DNA of 28,610 nucleotides from positions 1 to 28,610 of the forward strand of contig JAOXYB010037728.1 in the NCBI GenBank assembly GCA_028565635.1. Direction: 5' to 3'. This stretch comes from Phoronis ovalis (Eukaryota; Phoronida; Phoronidae). Numbering within the stretch: position 1 is the stretch's first letter; the number at the start of each line of letters is the position of its first letter. Made by a program: the position numbers and the translations under genes. The notes beneath the pieces are model-generated. The model made no database searches. It was given only the letters and a program-made list of their open reading frames with translations, and was not told the DNA's origin. Below are positions 1 to 15,100 of this stretch, piece by piece.

Positions 1-415
1 TTTTCGCTTGAAAATATGTAATTTCTAAAAAACACCAAAATAGTTTCAGAGTGCCATATGTGCAAAAGTAAGTTCTTATTTACATGATCTAATAAAACAA
101 CTTTCCATAATTTATACAATGAAACCAACGTGCGGAACTTAAATTTTGTTGCTCCTACTTCATCGCCAGCAACAGTCCTGTGGAGATGACCAAACGACGT
201 TTAGTAGCACGTGCATATGTAGATAGCGGAGATAATTCTGAATTATAGCGCGTGTGTCTGGAAATAAATTTTAACCTGCCTTAAGTTACTTGCGTGCCCA
301 GATCCTGAAAAGTCTTGCTTTGAAACTACTTCACTGTGGTGGGCATCTTCCTGCAAAAATAGATTTCTTTCTTAATGTAGTCTTTCCTATACCCTTTATC
401 CTGTGTATTAAATAG
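1..415. other. Non-coding left flank, probably intron of the left-hand gene
   Basis: No convincing coding exon is visible here. The segment ends in a splice acceptor (AG at 414-415), so at least its right part is probably an intron of the gene whose exons follow. An 18-base stretch at 50-67 lies between an AG and a GTAAGT, but it has no pyrimidine tract and is not called an exon. Confidence 0.4.
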
Positions 416-962
416 CAACACAAGCATGGGCAGAAGAAAAAGAAGAAATCTAGGAGAGGAAAACATGAGCGTAAACTTGTTAACTATCGGTAAATTATTT
501 AGTAATGAAGCTTTCCAATTTGGTTACACAAAGCTGCATGGTTCATTTGATGATCTAATATTAATGATTTTTACTGACATTTTATAATTTTTGTTGAAAA
601 TCTTAATTTTCTGTTGTTTATTCTGTAATATAATATATCACATTTACAGTAGCATAAACACTTGTTTGATATTGCTGACAAACATCAGAAATACAAGACA
701 TTTTCAACATACATAGGTGTAATTCTTTCTATAGGTGAATGCTAAGAAAGCTGCTGAGAAAAGGTATCAACAGACTTTAAAAGCTGCAGGCATTGATGAA
801 GAATTTTTACGAAAACAGGGTGATAGTTATCAAGGTGATGACACTTATGACTTGGAGAGTGATACAGGATCATATTCCCCGCCACCAGTTGATGACGGTT
901 TATCTGATGGAGACAGGTCTCTAAGTGGCGAATCAGAGGATGAAGCTCTTGAAGTTGCGTAG
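416..962 (+). CDS. 3'-terminal exons of an unrecognised protein, basic then acidic C-terminus (partial)
   Basis: Two exons are proposed. The first begins at 416 after an AG acceptor and reads QHKHGQKKKKKSRRGKHERK, a strongly basic stretch suggesting a nuclear or nucleolar protein. The second begins at 733 after TATAG with V-N-A-K-K-A-A-E-K-R-Y and ends at a TAG at 960-962. Its tail is acidic and Ser/Pro-rich (SYSPPP, then SGESEDE). The upstream frame has a stop immediately before 733, so the exon must start there in phase 0. The phase-0 donor in the first exon is the weak GTTAAC at 479; the stronger GTAAAT at 490 would put an immediate stop in frame. The junction is therefore uncertain. The 5' part of the gene lies off the left edge. 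The family is not recognised and no function is assigned. It is followed tail-to-tail by the ZNF410 orthologue. Confidence 0.55.
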
Positions 963-1301
963 GCTGATTAATGCAATCAGTAAATCTAAGTATAATAAGA
1001 TGTAATCGATGTCAAAGATTAAAAGGTAGCTTGATAAACAGATAAAATTGTAGTTTCCAGTTTTCACATGCATTGGTTTTTTAGGTATAATCATAGGTGA
1101 TGTTTCGTATGTTGTGCTGACACAGCTGAAATATATAAAAAATGGTAGTGTTCTATGTGCAAATATTTTTTTTAGTATCTTGATTCTTGTAGAATTGATT
1201 TATGTTTTAAGTATTCATAACATAAAATTTTAAAAGTTGTACCATCAGTGTTTTAACATTTTTTAAAATGTGCTGGAATTTGTATTTGTAAATACAAAAA
1301 A

Positions 1302-1307
1302 AATAAA
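1302..1307 (+). terminator. Candidate poly(A) signal of the left-hand gene
   Basis: An AATAAA hexamer lies about 340 bases after the stop at 962. It is the clearest plus-strand poly(A) signal before the facing gene. The cleavage site is inferred, not seen. Confidence 0.45.
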
Positions 1308-1740
1308 TGGCACTTTCATTATAACAAGTTATTCTGTATGTTTCTCATAGCACAGGTGTATTAAGTGTCATTTTATAAAAGTATGTTGCAGGATAATAGA
1401 TTAATTATAATATAATCAAGTCAAAATTTTCATGCAACACAGAGGACAAACTTTGAAGCTAACTCCTGCTATGCTTAACATTTCTTAACAGCAAGTGATT
1501 TTTAGCACACGCAGAGAATTTTTGTGTAGTATCTGAGGTCAAGAATGAAACAAAATCATAGTTAAGAGAATATGTGTATCAGGCAATTTCAAAACACATT
1601 ACAATATTTATTAAACACTGTTCTATGTAGTTCCTAATTGTTTACATCTTTAAATGTTTTAAATTTAACCTTTTTAATAAAATAAATAGATCTTTAGAAT
1701 GTGAATACTGCAAATTTATATTTGATGATTCAATCCCAAT

Positions 1741-1746
1741 TTTATT
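1741..1746 (-). terminator. Candidate poly(A) signal of the ZNF410 orthologue
   Basis: TTTATT on the plus strand is AATAAA on the minus strand, about 75 bases past the minus-strand stop. A second copy at 1607-1612 is an alternative, so the 3'UTR end is uncertain. Confidence 0.4.
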
Positions 1747-1821
1747 TGGCTATTATTAATTCATAAGTTTCAAAATATTGACTTGCCACGCCATGTTATA
1801 TGATGTGATTTATGAAACAGA

Positions 1822-6208
<4,387 letters not shown>

Positions 6209-6334
6209 ACTGTATATAGCTCTATCGTGAGTTCTACAGCAAACTCATTGTTTATAACCCGAGTTTGTAATGTAACGGGATGTCTGATGTGATGTCAGTT
6301 GTCACAATTTACAGTCAAAATTCACGTAGTTTAC
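6209..6334 (-). other. ZNF410: Probable ZNF410 5'UTR segment upstream of the ATG
   Basis: A minus-strand acceptor (TTTACAG, AG at 6335-6336) precedes this stretch, which runs into the start codon at 6208. It pairs with the GTAAGT donor ending the upstream leader exon. It is inferred from splice sites only. Confidence 0.4.
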
Positions 6335-6485
6335 CTGTAAATAAAGTCAACTGCAAGTAGAGGTGTAATATCCGAAACCTTTTTGGACCAATCAGTTGCT
6401 ACTGAAACATTAAAAATATACTAAAATAGTGCAATACAGTACACATTCAGTAGTAAATGTTTGTAACAACAATAAAAAAACTTAC

Positions 6486-6600
6486 CTTTTCGCAGTACAG
6501 ACAGCACTATAGTGGCCAACGTTAAATTCACAAAGGCGCTACCTGGTGACAGACAACGTTGTTTCTCTTCTTTGGTGCTAAAATACAGAACACCGAAGTA
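6486..6600 (-). other. ZNF410: Probable ZNF410 leader (5'UTR) exon; transcription start approximate
   Basis: On the minus strand an AAAAG exon end is followed by a perfect GTAAGT donor (6480-6485). This makes 6486 the 3' boundary of a leader exon. The 5' end near 6600 is only an estimate, because no defined core promoter motif is visible. Confidence 0.4.
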
Positions 6601-6950
6601 GAAGTATCGTCATATTTTCAATAAAATGTCACTTCATGATATCAATTATAATAATTAAAAGTGTAAATAAATATTATACGTTGAAACATGCATGCAAAAT
6701 ATTAAAATCATTTGAATACAGTGCTATTTTATATATTTACTATTTTCTGTACTGGTCCATATTTTCAAAGAATTCAAGCTTGCTTACGAAGTTTAACGAG
6801 TGGAAAAATATATTTCTTATTATATTTTTTTCAAAAAAAATTGTTAGTGAAAAATGTTTGTAAACCTATGATACTACGAATACCATTCCTAGATTTTGAA
6901 AAAGTTCTACTTTGTTGCTTTTTATACAGCCGAAGAAGGTCGATGTTTAA
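6601..6950. promoter_or_regulatory. Probable bidirectional promoter, ZNF410 / XPO1
   Basis: The two genes are head to head, and their inferred leader exons are separated by only a few hundred bases. The interval is AT-rich with no coding potential. A canonical TATA or initiator could not be assigned. Two YY1-like motifs lie on its XPO1 side. Bidirectional activity is inferred from the layout. Confidence 0.4.
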
Positions 6951-7097
6951 CGAAAATGGCGGTTGTGTCTAGTTGGAACCGGTATTTGGGCACCGTTTTT
7001 CCAGAACTAAATTAAGTGAAACGTAGTAGAAAACTGTTGTGCGGAATAAAAGGTCGATTTTATATGTATAATCTTATACTGGTATATGAATAAATCG
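6951..7097 (+). other. XPO1: Probable XPO1 leader (5'UTR) exon; start approximate
   Basis: The coding start at 9187 lies 19 bases after a clear acceptor (TTTTCAG ending at 9167), so the 5'UTR must be spliced. The best upstream donor is GTAAGT at 7098-7103, just right of the likely promoter. An ATGGCGG at 6957-6963 would open only a short upstream reading frame, if transcribed. The 5' limit is a guess. Confidence 0.4.
6953..6963 (+). promoter_or_regulatory. YY1/Pho-like motif (AAAATGGCGGT)
   Basis: It matches the well-known YY1 core AANATGGCGGC except at the last base. It sits in the inferred XPO1 leader, as YY1 sites often do near transcription starts. Binding is not shown. Confidence 0.4.
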
Positions 7098-7150
7098 GTA
7101 AGTAACGTGTTTGAAAAGCATAGAACATAATTAACATGTATTTACCATGG

Positions 7151-7166
7151 GCGCCGCCATATTTTG
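7151..7166 (-). promoter_or_regulatory. YY1/Pho-like motif, opposite orientation (GCGCCGCCATATTTTG)
   Basis: The minus-strand reading is CAAAATATGGCGGCGC, which contains the full ATGGCGGC core. It lies about 190 bases from the plus-strand motif at 6953. It is just inside the inferred first intron of XPO1. Confidence 0.45.
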
Positions 7167-8035
7167 CCTTTGAACATGTTGGTTGAATGCAGCGCGCCTT
7201 ACGATGACATGAGTAAATCAAATGTAATAGTAATAAGCCATAAGGAAGTGTGACCAAATTTTGATTGTGTTATATCTGAAAGGAACATGCCAACGGAAAA
7301 AATTCAATGCTAGAGCAAAATTAAAAGACAAAATGTCAGTAATGTTGAAAACGTAGGAATGAAAGTAAAACCTGTATAAATATCTGCATATTTGGCAGTT
7401 GTTTATCTCTCAGTCTTTGTTTGCCAGATGATTTACTGTTAGAGGAAAACATGCATGTGTTCACAATTATCACAGTCACATGGTAATAATTCTTGTAGGT
7501 GGCCAGAAAATAAATTATGTTTTAAACTGACAAATTTGCTGATATTCTTGGTACCACGCACAGACACACTACACATTTTCATTGTTAGCTTTATTTACTA
7601 TGGTAGTTTAAAAATCAAGTTATATAACTTATAACTGGGACTAATAAAACTAGAGCAGTTGTGAAAAAATGATAATATTTAACTTCTTCATTTATTTGTA
7701 TGCTTTTCTTGTAATTGTGTTTCACAAAGTCTGTCATTTTCTTTTTTAATAGCTGATGTAATTTTGAATATTATTACAAAATTTAAATGTTTAGAAATGT
7801 TGTTCATGTTATCCAAATAAGACAAATTGCGGATTCTTGGAAATTTTACCATGATGGTTTCACAATTTCTTCAAAACTGCACATTGTTCTATTTTAAGAT
7901 TCTTACTGCAACTTGAATTTTTGTTTTGAATGCTACAAATACTTAAAACACGATTGTGTTCTGCAATGTAGTATTTTGATTTTAAAAGGGTGTATTAATA
8001 AAATATATTTATCCTATTTGTTGTGTGCTGCAATT

Positions 8036-8162
8036 GGTTATATTTTGGGATAGGGATGTTTTATGAGATATATTACCCTACTTTATATGAAAAGTGTACC
8101 CAAAATATACCTTTCCAAAGGAATTCATGATTAGGCCTAAAGAACTATTCCCAAAATATACC
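8036..8162. repeat. Cluster of three CCCAAAATATA repeats (one inverted, two direct)
   Basis: GGTTATATTTTGGGATA at 8036-8052 is the near reverse complement of CCCAAAATATACC, which occurs at 8099-8111 and again at 8150-8162. The outer pair forms a 127-base inverted-repeat unit. It could be a small foldback element or a cluster of binding sites. Confidence 0.4.
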
Positions 8163-9186
8163 ACAGGAGGTAAAAGCGGCTCATTCCTGTCAACTCCATG
8201 CACTAAGAACCTCACCCGCCAGGGTTATATATATATCATTCCGTAAATTATGTTTCAAGTGTGCACCTACTAGTGTGCACTTACTGCAATGGGTTGGGTC
8301 AGCTTTATTTCTATATTTAGTGCTTGGTTCCTGTAGTAGGGAAATGCAAACTTTAAAAATTGTGCATAAGTTCTTGTTTAAGGTTTGCTGCTGAGATAAA
8401 ATACCAAAATGTAAAATGACAACACTGTGACGAAACTTATTCCCCATTAATCTGGACATTTGTTCGACCCTGAATACTGGATTACTGTCACGGCATGGTG
8501 CACTGTAGTTCAAATAAATTAACCTTGTTAAAATAAGGAGTCCTGATAAAGTAATTGCTGCACTTGGGTTATCTGAGTTAATATCCTAAAAAACTGATAC
8601 TTATGCTTAATATTTTATAGGTGACTGATTCATAATTTCTTTATTTAAATCGATGTTGTTGTAAAAATAATCCTGTTGAAAACAATAATTATTTTTAACC
8701 ACGCCCCTATTTGACCACAATCTACTAGCTATTTGTAGTTCAGACCAATTCTGTCTGGTCACTACTGGTTGGAGGTGAATAGATATGTACAGCAATGGGC
8801 ATACTGCTGCCTTGCATTTTGTGCGTAATAATACATCATGCTTATAGAAAATTGCAAAGTAAATTTAAGATAAACAAATAGAATTATCGATTTTTCCACT
8901 TGACCTGGTGGGGAATAAAGCATTGTATAAGTAGATGCTGTAAGGTTAACATTATAGGAATATTACTATTTATGTGTTGACACATAACTATTGTCACCTA
9001 GTTTGTTAAATAGGGATAATTAAAAAAATGAATAATTTTCCTACTTCAAGTTGAACCTAATAGCAAACAATCTAAAATGCACTGTTTGGAGTTCAATTTA
9101 TTTATGTTTTGTAAAACAGCTCTTTTGTCAAATAATTTATTTATATAGTTATCCTTTTCTTTTTCAGAGGCATTTAATTTGTTTCA

Positions 9187-12100
9187 ATGCCTCCAGCAGC
9201 GATGGGATCATTAGCTGACCAGGCAGCAAAGCTGCTTGATTTTACTCAAAAGTTGGATATAAATCTACTCGACAGCGTTGTTGGCTGCATGTACACAGGA
9301 GAAGGCCCTCAAGTTAGTATTTACTCCAATTCACTGTGCAACAAGCAAGTATGTGATCATGTGTTTACAAACAGATTTCGAAACTGCATATTTAAATTTT
9401 GATTTCAAGACTGTTTCTGATTCACTATTTTTTTTAACTTACATTTTATAAAAATGTTTCAATAACTATAAGTGAATTAAATTTGTACAGTTCTCACTTT
9501 ATGCTTGAATCACATTTTGTGTAATTTTAGCAACGTGTAGCGCAAGAGGTCTTAACAACTCTCAAAGAACACCCTGATGCCTGGACAAGAGTGGATACAA
9601 TCCTAGAATTCTCTACAAATCAACAGACCAAGTACTACGCTCTGCAGATTCTGGAGAATGTTATCAAAACTAGGTGGAAGATATTACCCAGGCCTCAATG
9701 TGAAGGTAAACATAATAGTTTGATAGGCTGTTTGAACAACCAACTGTTACATTCTTTAGTGAATTTCAAATGTACTTATGATATTGATGCGTATCTTTGG
9801 AATATTCATATTGCTGGAAGCTTCAATGTGTCTGCTCATTTGCTTTATGTTATAAATTCTACAAAGACTAGACAATTAATTTAAAGTTAACATGCATTAT
9901 AAATATAATAAATATTTAAGAAGACACAATGGATCCATTATCAAATGTGTATTTAAAAAAATATGTATCAGAAACTAGAGCAATATTTCTTTTGAAACAA
10001 CTTATATGCTATTGCGGGAATGTTCAGCAACTTCACGTGAAATGTAGGAGACTGGAAGTTACAGTTAAACGTGGATGTTTCTTTGATAACATATGGCAAC
10101 TATTTTGTAATTGTGCCTAATATCTGCTACTAACAAAAGTGTCATTTGTAAGTAATTAACTGTTGAACTGTTTACAGGTATAAAGAAATACATAGTTGGT
10201 CTAGTTATAAAGACGTCATCAGAGCCTAATGCATTGGATAGAGAGAAAGTATACCTAGGAAAGTTGAACATGATTCTGGTACAGGTATGTTAAATTATTG
10301 TTGTGGCTTAGTTTGTTTTTCTTTGTTTTATTTTATAGCTGAGATAAACTTCAGTTGTAATGCTCAGAAGTTGTGTATGAGTAACAATTAGGCTTGTTTG
10401 CTTACAGATACTGAAGTATGAATGGCCTAGGAATTGGCCGTCCTTTATAAGTGACATTGTTGGTGCCAGTAAGACAAATGAGTCTTTGTGCCAGAATAAT
10501 ATGGTAATCCTTAAATTATTAAGGTACGTATATTAAAGTAAAAAAATTCTAAACTAGGAGTGATTTTTGTAAGGTGATTGCTTGCACATGGAATTGATGA
10601 ATCTATGATTATATTTCTCTTTGTAAATTTGTGTACTGAAAAGAAGTGAATTTTCATAGTCTACTGACTATGCCTTAAAATAGTTTGCTACACAACTTGT
10701 TGTTTTTTTTAACAAATGCAAATTTTTGTTTAATAGTGAAGAGGTGTTTGACTTTTCAAGTGGTCAGATAACTCAAGTCAAGGCCAAACATCTGAAGGAC
10801 AGCATGTGTAGTGAATTCTCACAAATATTTCAACTGTGCCAGTATGTTTTGGTAAGTACTGTTTTTGATGAAATGTTAATTGCTACAGTGTTGCTGTGAA
10901 ATATATTTAACTGGAACATACTACAGCTACTTTGTTTTCTTCGCTAATCTATGTTTTCTCCACTTTTGCAGGATAATTCCCAGAATGCTGCTCTAGTTGG
11001 AGCTACATTGGAAACATTACTTCGATTCCTTAACTGGATTCCTTTAGGTTATATTTTTGAAACAAAGCTCATCAGTACTTTAATTTATAAGGTAACTACA
11101 TTGTCTGTGTGTTAAGTAAAATTTATGATGTTATTTCAGGTGTGAGCTACGAAGTAGGAAAAGGTCAAATTATTGGGAAAAGACATGGGTTTTATAAGTA
11201 AGGGATGAGAATAGTCAAAGTTACTAGGAGAGGGGGAAAAACTGTGACCTTCTGTTTTTAAATTTTAAATTGAAGAATTATTGCTGCAAATGTCGATCCA
11301 TATTGGAGTTTGTAGTACACAAGCTTTCATATTCTTAAACATTTATTTTGCAGTTCTTGAATGTGCCACTGTTCAGAAATGTCACATTAAAGTGCCTCAC
11401 AGAAATAGGTAAGCTTGATTTGTCGATTATGGAAGTACTGTGACGTTGTTTGTCATACAAGTTCAGGTCTCTTTAGAGTAATACTCTTCAGTACTAGCAT
11501 TGCTTCATTTTGAATAGTGAATGTAGGTTTATAGCTAGTCTTCCTGATGTATGTTAACTCTCTCGACATGTTTTTATTACAGCTGGTGTTCAGGTGACTC
11601 AGTATGACGAACAGTTTGTACAGTTGTTTTCACAAACCTTAGCACAGCTCAAGCAGGTACATATAAAAGTTTAATATAAAACGCTATTTTCAATGATTTT
11701 ATTATGCACATCTTCTATACACAATGGCATATTAGAGTACATCCAGTTGTATGTGCATTTAGATGTTTTCTTGCTTGCTTAGTTTGCCTTACATAATGTC
11801 TTCAGTCATTTTATCGTAAAATCAATCTATAAGTATTGATAGCATTACTAATGTCATTTTTGGCTAGTACTGTCTTCTCTTAGTGAAATAATAGCTAGTA
11901 TTTTACAGTATATTAGTATTTGTTGAAAATCTTATTCCAGATGCTGCCACTGAGTACAAATATTCGTGAAGCCTACCAGCATGGGCAAGACGATGAGCAG
12001 AAGTTCATTCAAAACCTTAGCCTGTTTATGTGTACGTTTTTGAAAGAGCATGGTATGCTTATTGAGAAACAGATGCAGCTCAGAGAGAACCTGCTTGAGG

Positions 12101-15100
12101 TAAGTAATTATGAGGTCTTTTCACATAAAAAGTGCTGGTTATAATTGTGAATTTCATGTTAGAACTCATTTCACTTACACCTTCACAATTGCACTAAAAA
12201 CCTAGGTAATACAGAAAACAGTGTAGGCTAGAGATGTTAAACTTATCATAGTGGGTATGTTGTGCTCTCAGACACTGATCTGGGTTTACCCAAGATTGAA
12301 GACAAAACGAGTGTGATCGCATGATAAGTGTACCTCCATTTGGTGGCATGTAACATCAATTTCACATTTGGTTTAATTTGTAGTTTTTCATACTGTGTGT
12401 AAAACTAACATTTGAGAACCTTAGTCACGTATACTGTAACTTCATGTTCTTTTCTTTTCAGGCTCTTCAGTACCTCATTTTAATTTCTGAAGTGGAGGAA
12501 ACTGAGATTTTCAAAATTTGTCTTGAGTACTGGAACAGTTTGGCAGCTGATCTATACAGAGAAAGTCCTTTCAGTTCCAGTTCATCACCGCTTTTACTGG
12601 GACCTAAACTTGCCGAGATGCCGGCTAGAAGACAGATATATAACCCTGTTTTGTCTAGAGTAAGTGCACAATACATTTGACAATTGCAATGCCTAAAGGA
12701 AAACATTTCATGGGGCTGTTGTCATGTTTTGCATTATTGTTCATTACAAGAAGTTATGATAACCTGCTGTCGTGCTTTATGCTAGGAAATAATTTACTAT
12801 CTTAATTATCGTCTTTCATTAGGTCTCATTTGGAAAACAGGGAAATAATTTTTATGCGCTTTCAGTAACAACCTTCGACAGAAAGAAATTAAATTATGCC
12901 TTCCTGAAACCGTTGTGTTTGTTCCTGTGGAGATTTAGTAATTCTTCTATGGCCTATCTTGCTTGTATAACTTGTGTTTTAAATCCTTGTAGGTTCGCTC
13001 AGTTATGATCTCAAGAATGGCAAAACCAGAAGAAGTGCTTGTTGTGGAGAATGAACAGGGTGAAGTTGTTCGTGAATTTATGAAAGATACCGACTCTATA
13101 AATATGTACAAGAACATGAGAGAAACTCTAGTCTACCTAACGCATTTGGATTATGCTGACACTGAGTATATTATGACGGAAAAACTGACCAACCAGGTTA
13201 ATGGAACAGAATGGTCATGGAAAAACTTGAACACGGTAATTCTTTCAGTATTCTTTAACCATCTTGATCAAAACTAAGGTCACTGAGTAAATACTCAAAT
13301 GGTCCAAATTTCAAACCAAAAAACATTTACTTTTTGCCGCAATGCTATTCACAAATAAAAACATGTTTCTGTTTCTCTATTGAACACTAGGATTTAACCA
13401 ATTGTTGTAATCTTAAATAATTTTTGTCTAGTGAAATCTTAGATGAATCTAATGTTTCATTTCGTGAACAGAAGTAAATGTCAATTTTTCCAACTGCAAT
13501 TGCTGATAAAAGTTTGAAACTACTGTAAGCTAACTATGAAGTAAGCACCCTTTATATTGCTATTGAACTTCAAGATATTCTATATAGAATAGACCTTAGC
13601 TATATATTATAACTTCTGTATTTAATCTAGTTATGTTGGGCTATTGGATCCATCAGTGGTGCCATGCATGAAGAAGATGAGAAGAGATTCTTAGTTACTG
13701 TTATTAAGGTAACCAACCATCTCGCATTGTTCTGATTTATTATTAAAAACCCATGATAGAAGATCTATTTTATTATACATGCAAATACTACATGCAGTTG
13801 TGTAATGAGATTGCCGTGGCTTAACAAGTCTTGAAAGTTTCTGCTGTGTTTCATGTTTCATTTTTTGTTTAAAGAACATATTTAGATGCTAAAATGTGTA
13901 TTATCAATAGGAATTGATGAATGCCTATGCAAGGAGTATGTATCCAAGGGGCAGGGTATGTTGGAAGAGTAAAGCCTATTCTATTCTGTTCGTTCATATT
14001 TAATTAAATTGGTAGCGTCGTCTTAAAAAAGTACACATTTAGATGGTTTTCCTTCTTGAAAAGATTCCATATTGGACAGTATACTAACACTGCTTTAACT
14101 CAGAATATGCACTTACAGTTCGACAAGTAACCTTAAACAGTCAACAGGTATATTTGGCTATATTTTTATATCCTTTTTGCTGCATGTTTAATGTGCGGCA
14201 CTGAGAAATAAATACTATAGGTTTAGCAGCACTGAGAAATTAATATTAGGAAGTACCCAAGCAGCTATGAGCTGTAAGTATGTAATCCTGGAAAGTCCTG
14301 TACTGATGCTGCTTAGAAGGCGTTCCATGTGTAGTAGTAACATCTCTTTAAATTTCTTAGGATCTACTTGGTCTCTGTGAACAGAAGAGAGGAAAGGATA
14401 ACAAAGCCATCATTGCATCTAATATTATGTATGTAGTGGGGCAGTACCCAAGGTTCTTGAGAGCTCATTGGAAATTCTTGAAGACTGTTGTTAACAAGCT
14501 GTTTGAATTTATGCATGGTAAGCAGTGTTTAGAAATCCTTGCATGGTAGCTTATTTTTAGGTGATACACAAACTCCCTCATAATTAAATAATTTTTAGCA
14601 ATCTTTACAAATATTCACGTAATAATGCAGACAGCCTAATATGAATCAGTAAATTTTATTCTTTCTTTGTTTCCACATTCTAAGAAAGTTAGTTAATGAA
14701 AGTAGAATTTATTTACATTTATATTTTATTTTTAGAAACGCATGATGGTGTTCAAGACATGGCTTGTGACACTTTTATTAAAATATCCCAAAAGTGTAGA
14801 AGACACTTTGTCCAAGTTCAAGTGGGAGAGGTTATGCCATTTATTGAGGAAATTCTTAGCAGCATTAACACAATCATATGTGACCTCCAGCCGCAACAGG
14901 TACAAGCTTAACATTTTGACAGAAAAACAGATTTGAAAGTCACATTGTTCACTTGACATTGTGTACTGATGAGGTATTTCAATTCTTGTCAGCACTATGT
15001 CGTCTGCTGTACACTAATGCAAAGATATTCTATACGCTTTAATTTCTCAGCACAGCATTAAAATACATAAGATGCTCACTATGTTAGTACACTATCATAA

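Larger units (their letters stand above)
963..1821. other. Convergent 3'UTR / intergenic region
   Basis: This AT-rich non-coding stretch lies between two tail-to-tail genes. The left part is presumably the 3'UTR of the left-hand gene and the right part the 3'UTR of the minus-strand zinc-finger gene. No coding exon, RNA gene or repeat family was recognised. Confidence 0.6.
7098..9167 (+). other. XPO1: XPO1 long first intron (within 5'UTR)
   Basis: About 2.07 kb lies between the inferred leader donor GTAAGT and the TTTTCAG acceptor before the coding start. No conserved coding exon was seen in any frame. It contains an opposed YY1-like motif at 7151 and a small repeat cluster at 8036-8162. The 107-codon minus-strand frame at 8190-8513 shows no recognisable family and is treated as chance or repeat remnant. 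Confidence 0.45.

Noticed and set aside
50-67. Possible 18-base in-frame microexon (AG before, GTAAGT after)
   Set aside because: The acceptor has no pyrimidine tract and the six residues cannot be tied to any protein; chance occurrence is likely.
8190-8513. 107-codon minus-strand open frame with an RDSNP-like start reminiscent of repeat-derived translations
   Set aside because: No recognisable domain, no splice context, and it lies inside the XPO1 leader intron. A clear tRNA-type promoter box or tail could not be shown.
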